From Fibrella rubiginis (GTDB lineage: Bacteria; Bacteroidota; Bacteroidia; Cytophagales; Spirosomataceae): 64,000 nucleotides of DNA. Positions 8,877 to 18,175 of the stretch are shown here, one piece after another; position 1 is the first letter of the stretch, and each line of letters begins with the position of its first letter. A program made the position numbers and the translations under genes. The notes beneath the pieces are model-generated. The model was not told where the DNA came from, made no database searches, and worked only from the letters and a program-made list of their open reading frames with translations. The stretch lies in NCBI RefSeq assembly GCF_017353185.1, contig NZ_JAFMYV010000007.1, forward strand, positions 124,001-188,000, given 5' to 3'.

Positions 8877-10562
8877 TCAGTTTGGCCGGTCTATCACCAG
8901 ACGCTGGCTGGGGTCATACAGTTTTGGACCTTCCCCGCCTACTTGCAGGATCTTGACCTGGTAGTTACCCTGCGCAAATCGTTTGGCAAAGGTGCCGGTG
9001 CTGACGCCCGTTCGGTAGAGTTGCCCGGTGGTTAGAAACTGCCGAAAACCGCTCTTGGCTGGTGCGGCAGGTAGCAGAAAACGTTGCCCACCGGTGGTTT
9101 CAATCACCACATAGGTGCCCCGGCTACCGGGTCCTTCCTGCACACGTGGAAAGTTGGATTCACTGATCTGCACCACATCGGGATGATACCCAATCATGGA
9201 ATTATTAACGGCCATATCGGGCGCGGTGCTAACAGAAATCGGCGTGGTCATGGTTGTAGACGGCCAGGTGGCAGGCGGGGTAAAGGCCACCGGAAACTGA
9301 TAGGTGTTGCGCTGTTTGGCCTCCAGCAGCAGGCTGTCGATGGGTCCACGGAAGTAGGGTAGCGGTACGGTGGTCTGGTGATAATGAAAGTTGAACGCGT
9401 CGGCCTGCCGAAGCTGGTGCGCCGAAATAACGTTGGGCATGTTGGCGTGGAAGGCGGCTATGTTCATAACCACCGCCCCTGCCGTCACCAGCCCTGCACC
9501 AGCCAGCTGCCACCGCCGGTTCAGCACCGATAAAACCAGCAAATAGGCCACGCTGAGGGCCAGGTGCGCATAAATCTTGTACCGGTCGCGCAGAATATCC
9601 TCGGTAGGGCGGTAAATAGCCAGCAGTAAACAGGTGGCCAGTATCACTACGGCGAAGGCCATGAGTACGTTGGTACTGGGTTGTTGCTGCAATCGTTTAC
9701 CTGGTTTACCCAGGCCAGACAACCACATCAGCAGCGCTGTACCCAACACCGCCGCCAGTCCCACACCCGCCACCATTGGCAGCAGCCGGCTATCCTGATT
9801 GGTCATGGCCGAGCCAAGCGACAGCAGCGTGTTGGGAATCCAGTTGATGAAAGGCGTTTTGTGTTCATTAACGGGCAGAATCGTGAGCCGCACCAGAATC
9901 ACCAGGGCTGTAATGCCCCACCAGATTAGGCCCGAAAAACCCCGTCGCCGTTGATGCAGCAATACCAATGACCCCACCAGAAACGCCAGTACCCCATTGC
10001 CGCTGGTCAGTACCGCCGCCACGCCCAGCACCAGCGGCCACGCCAACGACTGCCGACGGTGCAACTGATACAGCGACTCGAGTACAAACCAGACAACGGT
10101 GAAGTTCTGCAAGCCGGCCATCGCCCAAAACATGTTCTCGTGCGATTGTAGACTCAGGACCCAGCACGGTACCGGCAAAAAAGCCCACGCTGGTAGTTCC
10201 AGTGTTCGAAACAAGGTCCAAAGCCGCCACACGATAGCCAGCAGGGCGGCGTTGCCGAGCACGATCATGACCAGAAAATTGATCTGGCCGGTGGTGTAGT
10301 AGGTTGCCAGCGCCACCAGCCGGTCGTAGATGATGTAGTGGGTGTTGTGCACGGCCACCAGTTCGCTCAGGCGCGTGGGCCAGGGCGTGGCGGGGTTGGC
10401 CCAGTGGGTGATAAACCGCAGCAGGGCGTAATCATCAAACAGGACCACATTAACGGCGTAGCGTTGCAGGATAAACAGCCATACCAGCACCGGCAGGCAC
10501 AGCAGCATCCCACCCGCTATGGTTAACCAGCTGGATCGGGGCCGAGGAATCGGGAGCGACAT
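8877..10562 (-). CDS. Multi-pass membrane protein, GT-C glycosyltransferase-like, function unknown
   Basis: 561 residues from the ATG at 10562, where SLPIPRPRSSW precedes the first membrane helix. An earlier in-frame start would add a non-conserved basic tail. About ten hydrophobic segments span residues 12-400. An early acidic loop (VVLFDDYALLRF) and HNTHYIIYDR resemble the first periplasmic loop of GT-C enzymes. A soluble C-terminal domain of about 170 residues follows. This layout fits a lipid-linked sugar transferase or O-antigen-type membrane protein, but no family-specific motif was recognised. It is on the same strand as mscS, 38 bp away. Confidence 0.6.
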   Translation of the reverse strand: MSLPIPRPRSSWLTIAGGMLLCLPVLVWLFILQRYAVNVVLFDDYALLRFITHWANPATPWPTRLSELVAVHNTHYIIYDRLVALATYYTTGQINFLVMIVLGNAALLAIVWRLWTLFRTLELPAWAFLPVPCWVLSLQSHENMFWAMAGLQNFTVVWFVLESLYQLHRRQSLAWPLVLGVAAVLTSGNGVLAFLVGSLVLLHQRRRGFSGLIWWGITALVILVRLTILPVNEHKTPFINWIPNTLLSLGSAMTNQDSRLLPMVAGVGLAAVLGTALLMWLSGLGKPGKRLQQQPSTNVLMAFAVVILATCLLLAIYRPTEDILRDRYKIYAHLALSVAYLLVLSVLNRRWQLAGAGLVTAGAVVMNIAAFHANMPNVISAHQLRQADAFNFHYHQTTVPLPYFRGPIDSLLLEAKQRNTYQFPVAFTPPATWPSTTMTTPISVSTAPDMAVNNSMIGYHPDVVQISESNFPRVQEGPGSRGTYVVIETTGGQRFLLPAAPAKSGFRQFLTTGQLYRTGVSTGTFAKRFAQGNYQVKILQVGGEGPKLYDPSQRLVIDRPN

Positions 10563-10623
10563 TGTAAGCAGGAATAAGCCGCAAAGATGGCGCGGGGCTT
10601 CCAGATTACGCAACTGGGCTCGT

Positions 10624-11268
10624 TTACTCGAAAACGGTTTTCCGGTAAATCGCCGACATGGGTAGTTCCAGATCACCCAGCCGAACCGTGCTATCCAGTG
10701 TTCGGTAATCGTGGTTCAGCCATTCGTCGGGTACGTTGGTACGGGAGTAAACCGTGGCGTAGGGCCGGTATTGATCAACGAAGAGAACGTGTTGCAGCGG
10801 CGGAATAAGTTTATAGTAAGTGAGTTTTTCCTGTAAATCGAATCTACGTGTGCTTTTCGAGAGTACTTCGACCACAATTTCGGGATTGATAAGCCGCGAA
10901 TTTGACGTTTTTCCTGTGGGTGTAAGTCCATAAATAGGTGATTTAACCACGCACGCGTCGGCATTCACATCGCCGTAGTCCCCTGGTATAATGATTTTAA
11001 CGCTGCTGCCCATTACCTGATAGTCAGCATGAGCAATGTAATGGTTATTCAACAGCCATATGAGTACACCCACAAGGGTCTCGTGATCGCCAGATGCCTG
11101 ACTCATAATAAGTTCGTTGTTGAGAAATTGAACAGTATAAGGAACGGTATCAACAACGTCGAGGTAGTCAGCCCAGGTAGCAGGCATATACAGTAGCTCA
11201 TCGGCCTCCAGCGAATCCGGCAATTTCAGGGCAACGGCTTCCATCGGTACACAGTCAGTTTGAGCCAT
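10624..11268 (-). CDS. Uma2 family (DUF820) PD-(D/E)XK nuclease-fold protein
   Basis: 214 residues from the ATG at 11268. Upstream in-frame codons lie in an inverted repeat and were rejected. The Uma2 core is visible: VNADACVV, then PEIVVEVLSKSTRRFDLQEKLTYYKLIPPLQHVLFVDQ, which supplies the D, ExE-type and K residues of the restriction-endonuclease-like fold. The family is much expanded in cyanobacteria and some Bacteroidota. Its biological role is unsettled, and nuclease activity is assumed from the fold only. It stands alone. Confidence 0.8.
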   Translation of the reverse strand: MAQTDCVPMEAVALKLPDSLEADELLYMPATWADYLDVVDTVPYTVQFLNNELIMSQASGDHETLVGVLIWLLNNHYIAHADYQVMGSSVKIIIPGDYGDVNADACVVKSPIYGLTPTGKTSNSRLINPEIVVEVLSKSTRRFDLQEKLTYYKLIPPLQHVLFVDQYRPYATVYSRTNVPDEWLNHDYRTLDSTVRLGDLELPMSAIYRKTVFE

Positions 11269-11290
11269 TAAGATAACGATTTTTGGGGTT

Positions 11291-11381
11291 GTAGCGCAGG
11301 CTTCAGCCTGTTTTAGCGGGCGAAAGCAATAGTTACACAGCATTGCTTTCGCCCGCTAAAACAGGCTGAAGCCTGCGCTAC
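11291..11381. repeat. Perfect 40-bp inverted repeat (long hairpin)
   Basis: Arms 11291-11330 and 11342-11381 are exact reverse complements, with an 11-base loop. It separates the start of the Uma2 gene from the stop of the DUF1501 gene. The core word GCGCAGGCTTCAGCCTG is itself partly palindromic (AGGCTTCAGCCT). Long-stem intergenic repeat; no transposase nearby. Confidence 0.92.
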
Positions 11382-11386
11382 GATCC

Positions 11387-12838
11387 CTACGCCAATATCC
11401 CCTTAACTACCTTGCCATGTACATCCGTTAACCGGTAGCGGCGGCCCTGGTGTTTGAAGGTCAGTTTTTCGTGGTCAACACCCATCAGGTGCATAATCGT
11501 GGCCTGAAAATCGTGGACGTGGACGGGGTCTTTCACTACGTTATAACCAAAATCGTCCGTTTGGCCGTAAACAAAGCCTTTTTTGATACCCGCCCCGGCC
11601 ATCCAGATTGTGTAGGCACGGGGGTGGTGGTCGCGGCCGTAGTTTTCGCGGGTGAGCTTGCCTTGCGAATACGGTCCACGGCCAAATTCACCACCCCAAA
11701 TCACCAGGGTGTCATCTAATAATCCGCGCTGTTTCAGGTCGTGAACCAATGCCGCCGACGCCTGATCCACGCTTTTGGCCTGTGGTTGAATAGCCGAGGG
11801 CAAGTTGCCGTGCTGATCCCAGCCCTGATGGTACAACTGCACAAACTTCACGTCTTTCTCCACCAGCTTCCGGGCCAGCAGGCAGTTGGCAGCAAAGGTG
11901 CCGGGCTTGCGGCTGTCGGGGCCGTACATATCAAAAATGTAATCCGGCTCGTGGGCAATGTTCAGCGTTTCGGGCACCGACGCCTGCATCCGGTAAGCCA
12001 TTTCGTACTGTGCCATCCGGTTGTTGATCTCCGGGTCGAGTACATGCTTGCTTTGCTCGTGGTGCAGTTTGGTGAGGTAATCGAGCATACGGCGGCGGCT
12101 GGTGCGGTCAATACCGGGCGGGTTGTTGAGGTAGAAAACTGGATCTGGCCCCGACCGAAAAACCACGCCCTGATGCACAGAAGGCAGAAAACCATTGCTC
12201 CACAGCTTGGCGTACAGAGGCTGGTCGCCGCCGTTGCCTTTCGACAGCAGTACCACAAACGCGGGCATATTCTGGTTGTCGGAACCCAAACCATAGCTCA
12301 CCCACGACCCAAAACTAGGCCGACCGCCCTGCTGACTACCCGTCTGAATGAACGTGACGGCGGGGTCGTGGTTGATAGCGTCGGTGTTCATCGTGCGGAT
12401 AAACGTGGCCTCTGGGGCAATGCCCGAAATGTGTGGCAGCAATTCGCTCACCCACATTTGACCCGGCCCGTGCTGTTTGAACTTAAACTTCGACGCGGCC
12501 AGGGGAAACTTGCTTTGCCCGGCACTCATACCCGTGAGGCGCTGCCCGTTACGCACCGACGCGGGGAGGTCTTGCCCCCACATGGCTTCCAGCTTCGGTT
12601 TGTAATCGTAGAGGTCGAGTTGCGAGGGTGCACCGCTTTGGAACAGGTAGATGACCCGCTTCACTTTGGGCGGAAAATGCGGCTTACCCAGCGCCGGTTC
12701 TCCAGCCGAAGCTGTACCGCCAAACAACTTGGTTGGGTTGAGCAACGACGCCAGCGCCAGTGCGCCAATGCCCGCGCCCGACTGCCCCAGGAAATTCCGG
12801 CGGCTAAGGGTGTCGTGTAATTCGTCCTGGATGTCCAT
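11387..12838 (-). CDS. DUF1501 domain-containing protein, Tat-exported
   Basis: 483 residues starting with a twin-arginine type signal (LSRRNFLGQSGAGIGALALA). The DUF1501 family is related to the alkaline-phosphatase/sulfatase fold. Visible blocks are RVIYLFQSGAPSQLDLYDYKP, TVIRTMNTDAINHDPA-like (here TFIRTMNTDAINHDPA), GWDQHGNL and LVIWGGEFGRGPYSQG, the last two carrying the conserved Asp/His metal ligands. Its start lies one base from the stop of the PSD1 gene upstream, so the two form an operon. The pairing is widespread in Planctomycetes and Bacteroidota and is suspected to act on sulfated or complex polysaccharides, though the substrate is unproven. Confidence 0.88.
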   Translation of the reverse strand: MDIQDELHDTLSRRNFLGQSGAGIGALALASLLNPTKLFGGTASAGEPALGKPHFPPKVKRVIYLFQSGAPSQLDLYDYKPKLEAMWGQDLPASVRNGQRLTGMSAGQSKFPLAASKFKFKQHGPGQMWVSELLPHISGIAPEATFIRTMNTDAINHDPAVTFIQTGSQQGGRPSFGSWVSYGLGSDNQNMPAFVVLLSKGNGGDQPLYAKLWSNGFLPSVHQGVVFRSGPDPVFYLNNPPGIDRTSRRRMLDYLTKLHHEQSKHVLDPEINNRMAQYEMAYRMQASVPETLNIAHEPDYIFDMYGPDSRKPGTFAANCLLARKLVEKDVKFVQLYHQGWDQHGNLPSAIQPQAKSVDQASAALVHDLKQRGLLDDTLVIWGGEFGRGPYSQGKLTRENYGRDHHPRAYTIWMAGAGIKKGFVYGQTDDFGYNVVKDPVHVHDFQATIMHLMGVDHEKLTFKHQGRRYRLTDVHGKVVKGILA

Positions 12839-12839
12839 G

Positions 12840-15800
12840 TTATCGTTTCACAATCGCTTCGTCAAAATTCATTACTGTGCTGGCCACCACGGTCCAGGCG
12901 GCTAGTTCGGCGGGGGGTATTGTTTTATCGACGGGGTATTCGCCAACGGAAAGTAGTTCGGTAGCGCGTTTGGGGTTCTTTTTGAAATCGGCCAGTTCCT
13001 CGGCATATAGTTGTTGCATCAAACGGACCTCTTCCGCCCGCGCTGGGCGGCTGATTACCGCTTTGAAAAAACGATTGATGGCCTCCCTGCCTCCATTCTC
13101 CCTTTCCGGCTTTCCTCCATTCTGTGCCAGCACCCGCGACGCCTCCACAAATTGCGGATCGTTGAGCGTGACCAGAGCCTGCAACGGCGTACTGGTTTTC
13201 TGCCGTTTCACAATACAGACATGACGTTCGGCGGCGTCGAAGTTGAGCATCATGGGAGGCGGAGAACTCCGTTTCCAGATCGTATACATGCTGCGCCGGT
13301 AGAGTGTGTCGCCGTGTTGCTGGTTGTAAACCACCGCATTGCGTGTAGCCAGCGCCTCCCAAATGCCCGACGGCTGATAGGGCAATACGCTCGGCCCACC
13401 CATCTGTTTGTTCAATAAGCCACTGGCTGCCAGCGCATTATCCCGAATTTGTTCGGCACTCATGCGGTAACTGGGGCCACGGCTCAGGTACGTGTTGTCG
13501 AAATCGTATTCCCGCGCTGCCTCCGATACCGACGAGGATTGCCGGTAGGTAGCTGAGGTGACAATAAGCCGGTGCATGGCCTTCACATCCCAGGGCCTGA
13601 TGCCTTCTTTCTCACGTCCCTCCCGGAATCGAATAGCCAGATAATCAAGTAGTTCGGGATGTGAAGGCATTGCTCCCTGGTTGCCGAAATCGTCGGCGTT
13701 CTTGGCCAGCCCCTGCCCGAAGTAATTTTGCCACATGCGGTTTACCACCACCCGCGCAAACAATGGGTTGTCGGCACGAAGCAGCCATTTTGCCAGACCT
13801 AGCCGGTTGGGGGGCAAGGCATCGCCCGCGCTATTGTCGCTGAGTGCAGGCAGGAAGTGTGGCGCGGCAGGCTGAACAGGTTCACCGGGGGCATCATAAG
13901 CACCACGATTGAGAATAAACGACGGCCGGGACTGGCCACGCTCCTGCATAACCATCACCTGATCGGCGTTGGTCAGCGCCATGAACTGTTTCTCGCGCAG
14001 TTTCAGCGTTGAGTCCAGCGCGGCGCGGTATCCAGCATCCTGTGTGGTTACAAAATAGGTATACAAACTGGCCCGTTGCTCAGGGGTGCGTCTGGCCGCC
14101 GGGGTACGTAGGGCGGCGGTGATGGCATCGGGTTGACCAGCCAAGCGGGGCATTTCGGCAGGAGTGAGGCAGCGGGTGTAGATACGTAGCTCATCGACGG
14201 CAAAATCGCGGTAATAATTGTCGTGCATCCGGCCCACATAAAACGCGTGTTGTGCCCAGTGGGTCTTGTTTTTGCCCCAGACCATGCTATGCTGCAGTTG
14301 ATCGGTAATAACCTGCCGATGCATGGGTTTGCCGTTTAAGTACAAAGTCAGTCCCTGCGCTTTACCCAGGCCATCATACGTAAAGGCCACCTGAAACCAC
14401 CGCCCGGCGGGTACTTTCTCTACCGACTCGATATCAATGGCGTTGGCGGGCCACACGTGGCTCAGCATCAGCTTCAACCGTCCGTCGGCCAGGAGGTCCA
14501 GCTGGTAACCGCGCTGTCCGTCCATCGGTCCGGCGGTGCGGCCCATCAGCGTAACCAGTGAGCCTACCTTGTTCATTTTGAACCAGCTGCTAATCGTGAA
14601 TGGCTGATTCTGGTCATACGCGCCAAACTCGTAGGGCAGGCTGATCCAGCTGTCGCCGGGCAGGAAACGGGCCTTGCCAAAGCGTCCCGGTACGGGTTTA
14701 GGCAGGTTGTCTACGTCGCCACCCAGCCACGCGGGCAAGGTGTCGTTGACCGAGTTGAGGAACGCATTGCGTGGATCTTTTTCCAGTTCGGCGCGGGTTT
14801 TTGGTTTGCGAGGCTCCTTTTTTGCCTCAGTGGGCTTCACCACGGCCCCTGCCTTTTCCGGCTTTCTCTTGGCTTCTTGGGCTTTGCGCTTGTCTTCCTC
14901 GGCCTTCTTTTTGGCTTCCTCCAGCTTGTTTTTTTCGTCTTTCGCCTTCACATACGCCACGATATCGCCCCGGTTTTCTTCGTCGAAACTATACCGGGCC
15001 ACCATTCCCAGGTCGGGCTGTATGACGCGTTTTTGTTCCGCCTGAGCCAGCCATTGACCAAAACGCTGCTGGTAATCAGGCTTGTTGGGATTTAGCAGGG
15101 GTTGAAACGAAGCCATTTTCTTGCGCACTGCCGCCAGCTGCCGCACCACCTGTGGGCTTGGTAGCGTAATGGTGGGTGCCGATTCGCCATTGTACGGAAT
15201 TTGGCCTCGCTCATTGTTGCTGTTAAAAAAGGCAAACAGCGAGTAATAATCTTTCTGTGAAATAGGGTCGTATTTGTGGTCGTGGCAACGGGCGCACTCG
15301 GTGGTTAAGCCCAAAAACGCCTTGCCGAATGTGGCCACCCGATCGGCCACATATTCCACGCGGTACTCTTCATCGACAATGCCTCCCTCCTGACTTTGCT
15401 GGTGGTTACGGTTAAAGGCCGTAGCCAGCAGCTTGTCGCGTTGCTCATCGGGGTTGGCCGAACGGGGCAGCATGTCGCCCGCCAGTTGCCATGTCACAAA
15501 CTGATCGAAGGGTTGATTTTTATTGAACGACCGAATCACCCAATCGCGGTAGGGCCACATGGTGCGGGGACCATCGTCCTGATAGCCGTGGGTATCGGCG
15601 TAACGGGCCACGTCCATCCATTCAACAGCTTGGCGTTCACCGTAATGCGGATCGTTAAGCAGCCGGTCAACCAGTTTTTCGTAGGCATTGGGCGAACGGT
15701 CGGCCAGGTAGGCGTCTACCTCGGCGGGAGTAGGAGGCAGGCCCGTGAGGTCGAGCGTGACACGACGGAGGAGGGTCAGTTTGTCTGCCTCGGCGGCGGG

Positions 15801-16376
15801 CACCAGGTGTTTTTCGTCCAGTTTCGCGCCCACAAACCGGTCGATGTCGTTGCGTACCCAGCGGTTGTTTTTGGGCGTAGGCAGGGCGGGCATCACAGGG
15901 GCAATAAGCGACCAATGCTGTTTGTATTCGGCCCCCTGCTCAATCCAGCGCAGCAGCATGGCTTTTTCGCTGGCGGTGAGCGTCAGGTTCGACTTAGGCG
16001 TGGGCATCACCTCGTCGGGGTCGGTGGTGGTGATGCGGTGAAAAAGCTCACTACTTTCCAGATCACCGGGTACCACGGCGGTATGACCACTTTTAGCTAG
16101 TGCCTCGTAAGCACCTTCCGGCGTGTCGAGGCGCAGGCCCGCCTGCTGTTTATTCTTATCGGGACCGTGACACGCAAAGCACCGATCAGACAGAATGGGC
16201 TTGACATGCAGGTTATAGTCTACCTTCTCGGGTAAATTGATCTCTGCCGCCAGCACGTCGGCGGGTTTGCTGACGTGGCTCAGGTGGCTGCATGATGACC
16301 AGACAGCCCCGCCGAACGCGCTCACCGCTACGGCAATCCCTATAGATTTTATACGCTTTGTCGACCAGCGAACCAT
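12840..16376 (-). CDS. PSD1 / DUF1549-DUF1553 protein with cytochrome-c-like and LamG domains
   Basis: 1178 residues. In order it has a signal/lipoprotein-like N-terminus, a planctomycete-type cytochrome C motif CFACH at 66-70, and DUF1549 (DIDRFVGAKLDEKHLVPA to ECARCHDHKYDPIS, a second CxxCH). Next comes a Lys/Glu/Ala-rich linker around residues 475-535, a LamG/concanavalin-like domain (QPFTISSWFKMNKVGSLVTLMG, HDNYYRDFAVDELRIYTRCLT), then DUF1553 (ANPLFARVVVNRMWQNYFGQGL, MSAEQIRDNALAASGLL). It is exported and probably haem-binding. It is co-transcribed with DUF1501, and a LamG insertion suggests a sugar polymer substrate. The enzymatic reaction is not known. Confidence 0.88.
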   Translation of the reverse strand: MVRWSTKRIKSIGIAVAVSAFGGAVWSSCSHLSHVSKPADVLAAEINLPEKVDYNLHVKPILSDRCFACHGPDKNKQQAGLRLDTPEGAYEALAKSGHTAVVPGDLESSELFHRITTTDPDEVMPTPKSNLTLTASEKAMLLRWIEQGAEYKQHWSLIAPVMPALPTPKNNRWVRNDIDRFVGAKLDEKHLVPAAEADKLTLLRRVTLDLTGLPPTPAEVDAYLADRSPNAYEKLVDRLLNDPHYGERQAVEWMDVARYADTHGYQDDGPRTMWPYRDWVIRSFNKNQPFDQFVTWQLAGDMLPRSANPDEQRDKLLATAFNRNHQQSQEGGIVDEEYRVEYVADRVATFGKAFLGLTTECARCHDHKYDPISQKDYYSLFAFFNSNNERGQIPYNGESAPTITLPSPQVVRQLAAVRKKMASFQPLLNPNKPDYQQRFGQWLAQAEQKRVIQPDLGMVARYSFDEENRGDIVAYVKAKDEKNKLEEAKKKAEEDKRKAQEAKRKPEKAGAVVKPTEAKKEPRKPKTRAELEKDPRNAFLNSVNDTLPAWLGGDVDNLPKPVPGRFGKARFLPGDSWISLPYEFGAYDQNQPFTISSWFKMNKVGSLVTLMGRTAGPMDGQRGYQLDLLADGRLKLMLSHVWPANAIDIESVEKVPAGRWFQVAFTYDGLGKAQGLTLYLNGKPMHRQVITDQLQHSMVWGKNKTHWAQHAFYVGRMHDNYYRDFAVDELRIYTRCLTPAEMPRLAGQPDAITAALRTPAARRTPEQRASLYTYFVTTQDAGYRAALDSTLKLREKQFMALTNADQVMVMQERGQSRPSFILNRGAYDAPGEPVQPAAPHFLPALSDNSAGDALPPNRLGLAKWLLRADNPLFARVVVNRMWQNYFGQGLAKNADDFGNQGAMPSHPELLDYLAIRFREGREKEGIRPWDVKAMHRLIVTSATYRQSSSVSEAAREYDFDNTYLSRGPSYRMSAEQIRDNALAASGLLNKQMGGPSVLPYQPSGIWEALATRNAVVYNQQHGDTLYRRSMYTIWKRSSPPPMMLNFDAAERHVCIVKRQKTSTPLQALVTLNDPQFVEASRVLAQNGGKPERENGGREAINRFFKAVISRPARAEEVRLMQQLYAEELADFKKNPKRATELLSVGEYPVDKTIPPAELAAWTVVASTVMNFDEAIVKR

Positions 16377-16532
16377 ATAGTTGAGTATGAGCAGATTATT
16401 ATAAACAAATTTACATGGGAAATGTGCAAAATGTTCGGCTAAAAAGACTCATTCACTACACAGAATTGACCAGTTTATGGTTGAACATAACCCACAAGGG
16501 TATAAAGAGGCGACAAGTCAACATTTCCCTAC

Positions 16533-16570
16533 AAAAAAAGAAGCCGCTTACCCTGAGGGTAAACGGCTTC
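16533..16570 (-). terminator. Strong terminator downstream of the 16605-17120 lipoprotein gene
   Basis: The stem 16540-16570 (GAAGCCG..TTACCC / GGGTAA..CGGCTTC, one bulge) is followed on the minus strand by seven T (16533-16539). Confidence 0.88.
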
Positions 16571-16604
16571 CTGTAAAGGTGGCTACAGCATCACCACAGC
16601 GGTT

Positions 16605-17120
16605 TTATTGTTTCGTCAGCACCACCGTGTATGTTGTTTTAACGGGGTTGTTGCCGGGGTCAACATCAAGCTGCGTAACCATGGTGGCGGTAGTGGCAGT
16701 GAATACTTTGCTGGCCGTTACCACCCGACTACCCGTTGTCAGCACCACCTGGTTGTTTGTTTCGGCATAGGTGGTGGCCGAACTGAAAAATGCATTGACC
16801 AACTCCTTCGATTTCGCGGCAGTGGAACAGGCCGCTACCGACGATACATTGTTGGTGATGGCACCCGCGGCCGTAAACGTAACGGTGGCCTGCCCAAGGC
16901 AGTTACCCTCTAGTGCGTTAAGTCCCCCTGCCAAATCGGTCAGACTCAGGTAGGCGGGTGACACATTAAGGCTGGTGAGCTTCCAGGTGCCCTGCAATGA
17001 TGTCAGCACGGCAGGATCAGTGGGGGTATCTTTTTTGCAGCTTAGGCTGAAAGCAAAAAGCGCCGCTGTAGCTACCAGCAGAACAAAATAGTGGTGAACA
17101 GATGAACGGGTCGTATTCAT
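16605..17120 (-). CDS. Small lipoprotein, lipocalin-like
   Basis: 171 residues. A signal peptide ends in a lipobox (AFSLSC, Cys near residue 28) followed by KKDTPTDP. The rest is a beta-rich domain beginning LQGTWKLTSLNVSP and containing CLGQATVTFTAAGAITN. This resembles the lipocalin-like families (DUF4923/lipocalin_4 style 'GTWKLTS') that are common as Bacteroidota surface lipoproteins. Two further cysteines (GNCLG, AACST) could form a disulfide. Ligand unknown. The gene stands alone with its own terminator. Confidence 0.7.
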   Translation of the reverse strand: MNTTRSSVHHYFVLLVATAALFAFSLSCKKDTPTDPAVLTSLQGTWKLTSLNVSPAYLSLTDLAGGLNALEGNCLGQATVTFTAAGAITNNVSSVAACSTAAKSKELVNAFFSSATTYAETNNQVVLTTGSRVVTASKVFTATTATMVTQLDVDPGNNPVKTTYTVVLTKQ

Positions 17121-17428
17121 TTTTAACTACCTGTTTGGTTGAGAGACAACAAGAAGAAGTATTTACGGGTTTATCGGCTCACATTGGCCGTTTTGTGCTT
17201 GATCGTTCTGCTTAGTAATCAAACGGTATTATTGCCTTCACAGAGGCATTTCGGCCGGTAAAAAAACGGGACAACCCAGCCTTGCCATTGGCTACAACTT
17301 CGGGTGTGTTCTAATCCCTTGCCCTCTTTTTTTTGTTAAGCCTATAAATCCGTGGCGGTGCTTGCCGCCGTATACATGGAAAGGTCTGCATTCTGCAGGA
17401 GTGAAAACCAATTAACACCTTGAAAACT
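17121..17428. other. Intergenic region between divergent genes
   Basis: About 308 bases between the lipoprotein gene (leftward) and the ferritin-like pair (rightward). It contains AT-rich stretches, including a T8 run near 17327, and a GC hairpin near 17350-17372 (GGCGGTGCTTGCCGCC). It probably holds promoters for both directions, but no clean TAnnTTTG box was placed. No gene seen. Confidence 0.5.
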
Positions 17429-18151
17429 ATGCTCTCGTCAAACAAAGACCAGCAGGTCGCGCCCGGCGTGTTTGTGTCGCCCGAACACCCGTCGATGTTC
17501 CTGGGTCGGCGCTTATTTCTGCGTTACGCAGGCTTTACCGTAGCGGCTTCGGGCCTGCTGATGGCCTGTAGCTCAACCGAAACTGTACAGGTAACACCCT
17601 CGGTTGTCGATCTGGGTAGCGGCGACACCGGTATTCTCAATTACGCGTATGCCCTTGAGCAACTCGAGGCAGCTTTCTATACGCAGGTGATTGCTACGCC
17701 CTACGCCAACATGTCGGCCGATGAAAAAACGATTCTGACGGAAATTCGGGATCATGAGATCATCCACCGCGAATTTTTCAAAGCAGCGCTTGGCTCATCG
17801 GCCATCATTGGCCTGACGCCCAACTTCACGGCCGTAAATTTCAGCGACCGCGCCAGCGTGCTGGGAGCCGCCAAAACGTTTGAAGACCTCGGCGTAGGAG
17901 CCTATAACGGGGCCGGCCGACTAATAAAAAGCGCTGACTATCTGACGCTTGCCGGCAAGATTGTTTCGGTAGAGGCGCGTCATGCGGCTATCATCCGCGA
18001 CTTGCTGAGTGCGCGTACGGCCAACTTTGCCGGCGATGATGTTGTGAATCCCACCAGCGGCCTCGACAATGCCTATACCCCCTCGCAGGTATTGCCCCTG
18101 GCACAACCGTATGTCAACAACAAAATTTCGGGTGCCAACCTGCCCCAGTAA
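17429..18151 (+). CDS. Ferritin-like domain protein 1 (Ferritin_2 / DUF4439-like), exported lipoprotein
   Basis: 240 residues from the ATG at 17429; a TTG three codons earlier is also possible. The N-terminus has RRLFLRYAGFTVAASGLLMACSS, a Tat-like plus lipobox signal. The mature part is a four-helix bundle with ferritin-like Glu/His motifs: YALEQLEAAFYTQV, EIRDHEIIHREFFKAAL, FEDLGVGAYNGAG and VEARHAAIIRDLL, matching PF13668. Proteins of this type occur in pairs in Bacteroidota. A diiron role in oxidative or desiccation stress is suspected but unproven. It is followed 24 bp later by its paralogue. Confidence 0.85.
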   Translation: MLSSNKDQQVAPGVFVSPEHPSMFLGRRLFLRYAGFTVAASGLLMACSSTETVQVTPSVVDLGSGDTGILNYAYALEQLEAAFYTQVIATPYANMSADEKTILTEIRDHEIIHREFFKAALGSSAIIGLTPNFTAVNFSDRASVLGAAKTFEDLGVGAYNGAGRLIKSADYLTLAGKIVSVEARHAAIIRDLLSARTANFAGDDVVNPTSGLDNAYTPSQVLPLAQPYVNNKISGANLPQ

Positions 18152-18175
18152 TTCACCCTCAACCAACGAGACATC

